In this document: positions 8,801-20,800 of the stretch, piece after piece
Numbering within the stretch: the stretch's first letter is position 1
Layout: each line of letters starts with the position of its first letter
Notes under the pieces: model-generated
Seen by the model: only the letters and a program-made list of their open reading frames with translations
What the model was told of the DNA's origin: nothing
Database searches by the model: none
Translations under genes and position numbers: made by a program
Assembly: GCF_943912825.1 (NCBI RefSeq)
Contig: NZ_CALTUX010000014.1
Location: forward strand, 1 to 46,801
Reading direction: 5' to 3'
Length of the DNA stretch: 46,801 nt
Source: an uncultured Anaerococcus sp.
Lineage (GTDB): Bacteria; Bacillota; Clostridia; Tissierellales; Peptoniphilaceae

Positions 8801-11800
8801 TCCATCAGGACCTTTTTTATCTGGTGCGTATTCAAAGATACCATTACCTTCGTTATACTCGAGGGTTACAACACCTCTTCCTGGTGTAATTTCACCAGTT
8901 TGTACATTCGTTTTTGGTTTTTCATAGGCAACTGTGAAGTGAAGTACAGGGTCTTTGATTGGCTTGTAGCCTTCTGGAGCCTTTACTTCCATTAGTCTAT
9001 AACGGCCTGGTTTTAGTCCCCTAAATCCGAAGTAACCGTTGAAGGCTGATGCTACAGTTGTACCTGGCATTGGTTCATATTGACCACCTGGACCACGTAC
9101 CTCTAGTCTGAAGACTGCACCTTCTAGCCTGTTCTTTGTTACCTTTTCGCTGTTTACGTCGTCTTTTGAATCCTTACGTCCGTGTTTTGAGAAGGTAATA
9201 TTGAAGGTTTCTTCTTCATTTATAAACTCAAGACCTTCCCTTGGTATTTCTTGGTGGCTCTTTGAGTTATAAAGTGGGTTAAGATTGACAGATGTGTCGG
9301 CATGGACAGTTGGATTTCCGATTGCTGGATCTATATAACCAGTCTTGTACTTATTACCTTTTAATTCAACTTCTTTGCCAACGAAATTAGCATATTTTGC
9401 TCCCTCATCTTTTTTGCCTGCCCACTCATCTGCTATTTTCTTAGCATTTTCTTTTGAGTAACCAGCTGCGACGAGTTTATCTTCATACCTTTGTCTAAGA
9501 GCTTCGGCACCGCCTTGGTAGGATGCACCCTTAAAGGCTTTATAAACAAATTTATTTTGCTCTTTATCAAATACTAATTGCTTAAATTGTCTTTCTCCAC
9601 TGTAGAAGTCTACGTGAAGGTCAATCTTACCTAAGTCTTTTTGTGGGATATCATACTTATCATCCTTGTCAGACTTGCCTGTGATTATAACATCATCATA
9701 GAAGCCTTCTACGTCTACTATATAGACACCCTTGTCTAGGTTTAGTTGATCTTCGTCAAAGCCCCAGTCAAATGGTCTCCACCTAGCTGTCTTTATCATA
9801 GACATATTATCATTTGCAAGGTCGTAAGTTCTTATAATCTTATCAAGTTTAGGGTCATTCATATTACTGAAATCTTCTGGATTTGATAATTTATAAGCTG
9901 TGAAGTAAGCAGTCTTTACACCATCTTTAATAGTTTTTGGTGGAGCTCCTGGAGTATCAATCTCTTCTCTCTTATACTTCGGTGTGATTTGAAGGTTTAG
10001 AGGAGTCGTTCCAGAGTAGGCTCTTGTATCTATATAGATTCTTTGGATATAGGTCTTAGATTCTGGATCTATATAGGTGAGCCTTGACTTATACTTGATA
10101 CCAGCATTATCAGCTGAATATCCTGCATTTGACTTCGTATTATCATTTATAAAGCTTGATGGACTTGCTTCTGGTCCTTGGTATTCGGCATACATCCTAC
10201 CGCCATTATCCTTGACCTCAATCTTCCAATCAGCTGTACTTTTCTTATAACCTGTTGGAGCTTTTATTTCTCTTAGAACGTAGTAACCTTTTTGAAGTTT
10301 AACTTCATTTCCACCTTGATCCGTGAATATTACATCACCGTTTTCTTTAGAACTTGCTGTTAGTTCTCCAAATCCTGTATCTTCTTTTGAATAGGTACTA
10401 TCAGTCATCTTATGAAGTGTGAATTTAGCACCTGGAAGAATTTCACCACCTGGAGATCTCTTTAGAATCTTAAGAGTAATACCAGCTTTTTTGTTGGTAA
10501 TCTTAACAAGTTCTTGAGTTTCTCCATTTTTGATTAGCTTATCTTCTTCTGTTGGGACAAACTTATCAATTGGGTCATCAGATTTTCCTACACGAACTTC
10601 TTCTGCAACTGGTTCAGTTCTTGATAATTCTACCTTGTTATAGGCAGTAATTATTTCGTTACTTTCCTTTTTATTTTGAAGAGCCAGAACAACATCTTGT
10701 GGCCAGTCTGCTGGAGCTGTTGCTTCTTGTAGACCAGCTTTTTTAATATTATAAGTTGCAGTATACCTTATTTTTACCTCTCCATCAGAACCTGGCTTGT
10801 CTACTTTTCTTTCGCCTGGTGCAAGATTTGGATCGATTGTAACCTTAGTTTCTTTTTTAAGAATTTCAGTTCTGTCTTCAGACGCTGTTCTTTCTCCTTG
10901 AGGTATTGTTACAATTGTACCAGCTATAGTAACTGAATAATCTGGCATTATGAATGAACCCTTACCAGTTACAGGGTCATACTCAACCCCAGATAGAACG
11001 TCTCCACCTTGAGATTTTTTCACAGTTACTTCCGTTATTTTGTTTCCTGGTGTAGGTGTAGCAGTAAATGTAACTATGTCTCCTTTGCTAGCTTGTTTAC
11101 TAGCTTGATATGGAGGGTCTAATGTGACATCCCATCTTGTGTCTCCATTGATACCAATCCAGTATTTTTGTTTTGCCTTAAATGTAGCATTTACTGTTAC
11201 ATTTGATGCTGGCATTGTAAATGTTTTTGTGTCTTTATCTATGTCTACAGTCTTTTTACCATCACTATAGGTTAAGGTATCTAACTCTTCATTAGGCCCT
11301 GGGGTTACTTTAACTGTAACTGGTGTACCTGCTGATACATTTTCATTTGGACTAGCACTTAATTTTGTACTATTTGTCCAAACTGAATAAGTTTGAGAAG
11401 TCGTATCCTTTGTACCATATTCTATAACTCTTGGTTTAGGATCAACTTTTTCTTTGGTTCTTACATATTCTGGATTTGGTTGTTTTACTCCATCAATATA
11501 AGTTACCTTGTAGATATCAATTTGATAACCTTCTTGACCCGCAAAAACTTCTTTTTCTTCGCCTTTTTTCATATTGGCGTTTGGTCTACGTTCTGGATCT
11601 TTAGGAATTGGAAGGGTTGTTCTTACTTCTTCTTCCTTAACTTCTGTCTTTGGACCTACTGTTTTGTAATTGATATCATTTACACTGCCATATTTTTCAG
11701 CTGCCCAAGTTTTCGTGCTTTCAAATCTAGCATTGGTAAAGTAATCCAGACCTAATCCTATTTCGCCAGACTTAGGATAGTCGTATTCTACTTCTATTAC

Positions 11801-14800
11801 AAAAGGTCTTCTTTCATTCTTAGCTAGTCTGAAGTTATATCTTTTATATTGTCCAGCATCAGTCATTCCTTCATCTTTAATGCCCAGGGTTTCTGTTCCA
11901 ATATATTTAATATTGTCTATGGTAGATGTGCTTTCTACTGGCCTTATGCTTAAAACTTTAATATTAGGTGGATTACTATAATATTGTTTTGCATAAATAC
12001 TTCTCTTAAGTGGCTCTGCGTGGAAATCAAACTTCGAAGTAGTTGAAGAAGCTTCACCTGACGCATTTACTAAGAAAATCTGTCTATATTTACCTTCTGA
12101 CTTGTTTATCTCAGTTATCTTTGTCTTGTTATTAGAACCAGTAGAGCTTGTAGTTTTATTTCTAGATCTGTTAGGATCTACTTTTTCCCAGCCATCTGCT
12201 CTTAAAGCTGGTCCTACTATTTCATCACCTATTCCAAGGCCATCTGCGAAGGTGTTTATACTTCTTGCCCTAAAGTTCATAGTGGAGTTTAGGTCTGTTG
12301 GTGGGGTTGGTGAGTTTAGTAGGCTATGGCCAAGGGATCTTTCCATTAGTCCAGAGTTTGAATATAGGACTGGTTTTGATGTAGGATTTGCATACATTAC
12401 TGTATCTCTTCCTGAAGCATCCCTATCGCCTACATAGGTTCTGGTGTTTTTATTAGCAGACCTAGATGTGGCTTCTTCTAATTGAATCTTACTAAAGTCT
12501 TCATAGAATTCAGTCATCCAGTATTGATTAGAACCATTATAGTTTACAAAATCTATTCCTGTACCTATATTACCAGAATTTCCAAGACTTGACTCTATTG
12601 TAAGAGCTAGAGTTTGTTCTGCATAATCAGGAAGTCCTTTAGGCGTAATCTTGATTCTCTCTTGATTATTTTTTTTAACATAGACTTGTGTGTCGTAGTC
12701 GACTTTTTCACCTTGATTTATCAAGTTTTCAGGTGTTGATGCACTTCCAACTTTAACTAAGGATATTATTTCTGTGTTAGATAAGTTTAGTGGTCTATTT
12801 TCCTCTTGAGAGTGGATTTCAAAGTAAGGGTTAAGAAGTTTTTCAGGACCTTTATTTATTATATAAACTTGCCTAAACTTATTTTCCTTCTTATTTACTT
12901 CTGTAATCCTTGTATCAAGTCTATTGGTATAAGGAATATTGTCTCCAAATTTTGACCATCCTTTTTTAGTTCCACTTGTACCAGCTTTTACCTTTTGCCA
13001 AGTTGCTCCTTGGTCTGGGACTGTAGAACCTGGGTGATTATCCTTGATATAGATTTTTCCATCTTTGGTTACTGTTACTGTCCAATCGGTGTTGGATTTC
13101 TCGTAACCTTGTGGGGCTCCAGACTCTGTAAGATGGTAGATACCTGGGGTAAGGTTGTCGAATTTGACCATACCGTCTTTGCCAGATTTCTTCCAAACTT
13201 CCTTGCCTGGATCTTGGTCAGACTTCTTAGGTCCCTTTAGGCTAAAGGTTGCACCTGATATAGCATCTGTTTGGTTGCCACCGTCGTCTACCTTTTTGAA
13301 GGAGAATTCTTGGACGATTTTTTCGTTGTTAACATCAAGTGATCCTTCTGATATATAGGCTCCCTTGATATTTCCCCCTTCACCTTTGGTTACTACAGGG
13401 TCTCCTTCCACGATGCGGTCGGCTCTTCTATAGTAGTCAGACTTCCAGAATAGACCCTTGTTTGTTTGAAGGTCCATACCTGTACCTACTCCACCGTCTT
13501 CTGATGTGTAAGGTATTTTGACATCTATTACTATAGGTTTTGTAATTTGTCTGTCTTTGAAGTCTAGGTATAGTCTGTTATCACCTGATATTACTTTTTT
13601 CTCTGTCTTAATTTGACTTGTGATATCTGTCAAACTGTAGTTTTCAAGTCTGATATCTTCTACATTTCCATCTACTGCCTTATCAAGTTCAAAAATCTTG
13701 TAAGACCCATTTCCAGCATACCAATCCATGTTGGTAAACCATGGTTTTTCTCTGTGGATTGATGCATTGTTAAGGGTTAGAGAATCAGCTTCTGGGTTTA
13801 TTACATATCTTTGGATTACATATTTATTGTTAGGGTCCTTGGTATTTTTACCTACAATTCTTGTACCTAGTTTGAATGGAATAGGATAGTTGTTGTAGTA
13901 ACCTGACTGTCTGTTATCTCCTAGGTTCCAGCCATCAGTAGGTCTTTTTGATACATTTACCCACTTGGTTCCTTCTACTCCCAGGATGGACTTGTTTACC
14001 TTAGGGTCAGTTCCTGTTTCTGGACCCTTTATATAGTTATAGACTCTAGCCTTATTGTTAGAGATTTCTATTACCCATTTCTTGTCAAGTTTTTTGAAAC
14101 CAGCTGGGGCAGCTTCTTCTTCTAATAGATAAGTTCCGTTTTCAAGCTTTTTATCAAATGAAACTATACCATTTTTATCAGATTCGCCTGTGGTAATAAC
14201 CTGTTTTCCGTCAGTTGTAGTAATCTTAAACTTAGCTCCTTGGAGTGGGACATTTTCATTGTCTTTCTTATAAACTTTAAATTCTGTAGCGACTGGTTTG
14301 TTTGTAACTGGAAGTTCTATAGTATCTTTTCCAACTAGGGATTCCCCTGTTGCTCCAAGACCTATTTCAATTATAGTTACAACACCATCTATACCGACGT
14401 TTACTCTCCATGTCTTGTCTGACTTAATATGCTCATCTGGAGCCTTTTCTTCCTTAAGAGTATAGATACCTGGTTTTAGGTTAGAAAATTGGGCTATACC
14501 ATCTTGACCTGATGTCCTATAAATAACATTATTATCCTTATCTGTTAGGCTAAAGGATGCTCCTTGTAGAGTTTTGCTCCTATCAGATTCATCAAGTTTT
14601 TTGATCTTAAATGAGCCTGGTACATATTTTTTATTTAATAGGGCTACCTTTTGGCTGAAGAATTTAGGTAGCTCGCCGCCTGCCTGGTCACCTGTTGCCT
14701 TGTTGTAGTTGGCTCTGGTGATGAAGGATGATTTAAAATCATTGTTTGTCATACAGAAGACTCTCCATAGGTTGTTGAAGCTATATAAGTCATCAATCTT

Positions 14801-17800
14801 GAAGGTCTGCTCTATGATATATCCGTCCTTACTCCTATTGTCAATTGCTGGCATCTTAATTTTTAGTGGTGCATTTTTTGTGATGACACCAAAGTCTTGA
14901 ATTTGACCTGGGTCGTAGTTAAGGGTAATTGATCCTTGTCTATCATTATTTACAGGATATCTTGGGTCAATTGCCTTTGAATATACCAAGTTGTACTTAG
15001 CCGGGTCTTGGCTTGGCCTTACACCGTAGGATAGGGGCATATTGTAGTTGACTTTTTTATCAAAATTTCCTGCATGTATCAAGCCCATATTTGGTGAAGT
15101 ACGATAAATCTTAACATCTCTTAGGGAGAAAGCTGGTTTGTTACCATTACCCTCCCAAGTAAAGAAGTTTTTAGTTGCTCCTTGGTAGTTGGTTGATAAC
15201 CAGTTGAACTTAAGCTCTTTTTGGCCTGTTGTTCTAACATGAACCGGATTGTAGTAGGCGAGTACTGCTACATACCATTTGCCATCTTCGCCCTTGTATA
15301 CATCTCTAAAGTAGTATGATTGTGGTACTTGGACGTTTTTACCATCGTAGTCGTATTGCTCGTAGTCTGCTACTACATCAGTATTAATGGTTTGTTGACC
15401 AGTAATTCCTTTTTGGCCCGGTGCGACTGTAACTGTAAAATTATAAGTCCCGTCATTTTGGGCAAAGTATTTGGATGGGATAATACCCTTAAGTTCTATT
15501 TTTGCCTGTGTATTTCCACCTATTGAATTGTCGTTAAATACATAGGTCAATTTGTTGGTTGTGTAGTCAAAGTATGGATCTGCTACATCTACTCCACCTA
15601 TATTTAGTTTTGGAAATTCTCCGAAGTATTGGGTGAAGTCTAAGTTTCTATCAAATTGGATAGAAAATCTTTGGCCTGGTGAAGATTGGTCAAGGTCTAT
15701 AGTAGCGTTGTACTTCAATGATTCAAGCCTATAGGCTTCCCATACTTGTGGTCTAACACCTATATCTCCTGAGTCACCTTCGTTTATTACTAAAGATTGA
15801 CTTACATTTTTGATCTTAGCAGTAGCTTCTTCTTGGGCTTGCTCTTCGTCTGTTATCAAGTAGTCCTCACCATTTACAGGTGATCCTTGCCCATCTTTAA
15901 ATTTAGGCTTGTAGGTTACTTGCTTAGAATCATCTACTGTCACTTCGAATATTACATCTGATTTAACATAGCCTTCTGGGGCTGCGATTTCTTCTATGGT
16001 GTATTTTCCTTCTGGAAGTTTTCCGAAGGATGCAAGACCAGCATTTTGGCCTTTGTCATCAGCTGGCTGGGATGTGACTGTAGAAATTACCTGGTCGTTT
16101 TCATCTTTTATTTCAAAGGTAGCTCCGACTACAGGCTTTTCTTTTTTGTCAATTTTTCTTATTTCTACTGGACGAGTTTCAAAGGCCTCGTTTGTTACTG
16201 TTATTGTTGTCCCCTTTGAAGCCTCTGCTATTGATGTTGGGTTAACAGTTTGGTTTTGAAGTTTGGCTTCACCTCCTGTATTTTTACTAGTGAACCAGTC
16301 ATAGCTTAGGGTATTTGTGCCGCCATTTAAAGGTTTTGATTTTGCTACAACCAGGAATCCCCAATCTCTCGCAAATCTTTCCTTAGGTAAGGTTATCTCG
16401 TAGCCAAATTGACCTGTATGAGGATCTTTCTGATTTGGGGTTCCCCTGATTACCCTATTATTATTAGGTGCGTTTAGGACGCTTGGTCCAAGCAGATTTA
16501 TAAGGTCTTGATTAACCGTCTGTTGAGTCATGGCTTTTCTTACAGAATCCCTATAATAGTCAGGGTTTACGTCATAGACCTGTACGTCATCTGGGTTTTC
16601 TATTTGTCCATCATTTACCCTTAGGCTGATTCTGGTGTCCTTATTTGTAGATCCACCAGATCTTGCTTCATTAGCTTTTAGGAAGATATAGGTTGTGACA
16701 TTGCCCTTTTCATCTTTTGTAGCATATTGCATGGCATTCATGTAGTCAGGGTAGTTTGGATCTGCTACTGTTACTGTAGGATTGGTTCCTACTGATAATT
16801 TTGCACTAGAACCACTTGTAGATATTCTTCCATCATCATCTACGCTTACAGTAGTTTTTTCTTGGTTAAGCTTGTAGCCTTTTGGAGCCTTGGTTTCCAT
16901 AAGGGTGTAGGTTCCAGGGGCTATGTTTGAAAATTGTGCCTTACCATCCTTATCTGTTACAACTTGTGCCTCACCTTGACCTAGTAGCTTAAAGGATGCT
17001 CCTTGTAGAGGACCTCCTTCTTCATCTTTTTTAATAAGGGTGAAGTTTGCAAATTTTGGTATTTTTTGGACTGTTGCCTTGTTGTGGATGTAGTAGCCTT
17101 TTTTGTCAAAGTCATAAAAATTATTATTTTCATAATAATTTATAGTATTTCCACTAGCATCTGTGTTTGTTGTAGGGAAGTCTTGTTTGATTTTTAGATC
17201 ATTTTCAGAAAACTTACCACCATTCTCGATATTCCATACTTTTACATTTGGTATGGTTACTCGTCTACTAGCTGGGTCTGGATTTTTTTCAGACTCAGTT
17301 GTTGTAGTTTGACCTAGAACCTTATTTTCGTCCTTTGAATCTACTGCCTTTAGAGTCATTTCTGGCATTTTTAGATCTTGACCTAGGTTCCAGTTTTGTT
17401 CTACGTTTACATCTTGGTATTTAGAAATTGCTACTCCTGCTAGAGTTTGTGGTTTTTTATCTTCTGGCTGATTAATAGATGTATTTATCTCATAGACTGC
17501 TATATTACCAACTGCCTGAGAATCGCTTGGGTTTGTTCCTGCTGTTGGTATTTCATTTCTATCTAAGCGAGTCTCCTCCTGAGCTACAGCCATCTTTCCT
17601 TCTGAATCAATATGGTAAACAGCTCTTTTGACAGAAGTTATAGTTTGATTTCCACTTAATTTTCTTGTTTCCCAAGGAAGTTTTGTAGGATTTTCTTTTG
17701 TACCTTCATCACCAGTTGATACTCCATCTGTTACTGTCCATTCTGCACTAGTTTCTGAGGCGAACTTTCCGAGTATTGTTGTCCTGTTGTTGATTCCTAC

Positions 17801-20800
17801 TCGTACTGGTGTGTCTTCTTTGACCTTGTCATGTGGCCAGCCATCTACTACAAATCTTTTTGCACCTACTTTCATATTGCCGGCTTTGTCTGTCTTCTTG
17901 GTTAGAACGACAGATATATCCATCATGTATTTTTCTTGCATACCTTGGACTGGTGTGTAGAGGTTGTAGGTTATTTCTTTTACAGCTCCTGGAGCGTGGT
18001 GTTTGGAGTCGTGGATACCAAAGGCTCCTTGAAGTTGAGGAGTTAATTTTACTTTTGTATCATTACTTGAGATTTCTCCAAGACCAGAACCCTTGACTGC
18101 TGTGAAGTTTGCCTTAAAGCCTAATTCACTTAGGTCAGTATCTGATGATATTTTTACAGTCCAGTTGTAACCTTTAAGTTCTCCATCTTTTACTACTGGG
18201 TTTGCATATGCATCCATGTCTACCTTGTAGTTTGAATCAGAAGATTCGATGATTTGGGTTACATCTTTCCTTCCTGGTTCTATGATTGATCCAGCAGGGT
18301 TACCATTCACATCTACCTTTTGAGGAAGAAGGTCCTTAGGTGGGTCAATTAGTCCCAGACCTGATACCTTGTTTATAACTGTAAAGGTCCCATCATCATC
18401 AAGTTCTACATTTCCTGCATTGTAGTCTACAGGTATATTTAGTGGGAATTGAGTATTTTCTCTAATTTCCTTAACTATCTTGTATTCAATGATATTGTCT
18501 TTAGAGTTGTATTTTGGCTCTGCTATCACCTCTCCCTTATACTTGATAGGCTCAAGCTTAGTTCCCGGTTTTACTGTAAGCGCCTTGTCTAAGATAATAT
18601 TAAAGAATTGTCCGGGTTGAATTGGTCCGGTCGCATTTGATGTGTCAAAGCGGGTTAGGATATGGAATTTCTTGCCTTCTAGGTTAAGCTTGTTTGACTC
18701 TGTACCTGCAAAGATATGTGGTCTGAAGTTATTGTTTCTATCTTTTTCTACTAGGGCTTCTATGGCGGCGTTGTTGTTTTCCATTAGTCTTGCCTGGTCG
18801 GCTCTTGAGAGTTTGTATTTTTTCTCAAAGCTATTTAGGAGATTTTGGATTTCTTCTATGCCGTTTTTGTCATTGGCGAGTGCCGCCTTTAATTCCTTGT
18901 CTGCCTTGGCTAGGTCAGTCTGTCCGAATAGGCCCTTGATGCCTTCGATTAGGCCACCCTTCTTTTCTTCTTTTTTTGCAGCTTCTTTTAGCTTGGCTAG
19001 GTCTTTTTTGTAGGCTTCTACTGCTTTGCTAGCCTCTGCTGGCTTTGTATCTTCTTTTTTGACTGAAGTTTTATCTTCTGTATGATTTGCTTTTGGCTCT
19101 GTTTTTGTTTGATCTTTTTTCTCTTCTGCTTTTACTTCTGTTTTTTCTTCAGTTTTTTCTTCTACTTTTTCTTCAGACTTTTTATTTTCTTCTACCTGAG
19201 TATTGTCTTTCTTTTCTGGATAGGCATAGGCGATTATTTCATCGTAGTTTAGGTTGGCTGCCTTGTTTTTTTCTTTATTTAGTCCAGATAGGATTGACTC
19301 TAGGTAGCTTCTTAGGTCAGATTTTTCGATATTGTATCTATGTCCTAGGGCCTTGGTGAAGTCTTTTAGCTCCCTATCTGAGATTTTGCCTTGGTTGTAG
19401 GCATCTAGATCTTCTGCTAAGTCTTCTATGGCCTTTTCTAGGTCTGCACTTAGCTTGCCCTCTCCTGCCAATCTTGTGATTAGGCTGTCCTTATTTAGGG
19501 CTAGGGCTGAAATTTCTTCTTTTTCTTCTTCTTTGCCTTCTTCTTTTCCTTCTTTATTTTCTTCTTTGCTTTCTTTTTCTATTACTGGGATGTCTTTGCC
19601 AGTTGAGTCTTTGGCTGTTATTTGTGTGTCTGTTTGTTTTTCTTCTTTTTTCTCTGCTTTTTTCTCTGCTGGCTTATCAGCTGGCTCTTCTTTTATCTCT
19701 GTTGGCTTATCAGCTGGTTTTTCTTTTTCTATTGGCTTTTGTTCTTCTTTATTTAGCTTATCCTCAGTTTGCTTATTTTCCTCAGGCTTGATTTCGGCGT
19801 GGTGGTCATCTTCCCCACCTTCTTCGTCATCACTTTCAGAAGATTCTTTATTTCCTTCTATATATATAGGGTTTTTAACTTCCCTATTGTTTAGCCTATA
19901 GGATTTTGTTTTTGTGTTTTTCTTATCAACCCTTGTTGTTAGGGCAAGCTTGGCTATGTAGCCTGCTGGGATTTCAAATTCTATCTTATCTGCAAAAGGG
20001 ATTGCTTGAGAGAATTCCTTTTTGAGGATGTAGCCTTCTTTGGTGTTTTCAAAATAGTCTAGGCTAATTTTGCTATCTTTAGTATCTTGCTTGTCATCTA
20101 GCTTTAGGTCATAGGTCATCTTTTCAGATTCAGCCTTGGTATTTACTAGATAGTCTGTCCATACTAGGGCATCTGTGCTTTGCAAGAAGCTTAAGAATTC
20201 GCCAGATTTTATTTCTCCCCTTAGATTTTTGCTAGGGTCTTTGTTTAAATCTAGGCTTATGATTTCTTTTTCTTGATTTTCTTCCCTTACAGTCTCTTTG
20301 TTTGTGATGAGCCTGTAGTTTAAGTCTAGCTTGTTTTCTCCATCATCTAGGCCGATTAAGGTCTCGTAGGTCCTGGCATCTTTTGCCTTTCTAACATTTG
20401 CTTCCACTTCCATGATTATTTCATCATAGGCTTTAGTGTCCACTATTAGGCTTGATATCTCGCCTTTGTTAGACCTTTCTTTGATGTCAATGTCAGCTAG
20501 CTTGTTTTCAATCTTGGCCTTGGCCGATTTGACTTTGATGTCTGTAATGTTTGAATTTGGATTTGGGGTGAATTTTAAGCTTAGGTCCTTATCACTTGTC
20601 TCTTTGTGCTTGTTTGAGATTGTGACCTGATAGGATATCTTTTCTAGGTCCTGATCTAAGCTTGCCCTTGCTTCCATTATGTAGGCATCAGTTTCTAGCT
20701 TGTCTGTGTTATCAGCTTGTCTTGTTTGGTGAATGTCTTCTTTTGGTTTTTCATTCAGGCCCATTATGGATGTGGCCTGGTCATAGGTCTTTGTCTCTTC

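Noticed and set aside
6036..20630. Many plus-strand open frames of 60-157 codons opposite the giant adhesin gene
   Set aside because: They lie antisense to a continuous 15 kb frame with clear domains, show low-complexity Ser/Leu-rich translations and lack ribosome sites. They are shadows of biased codons.
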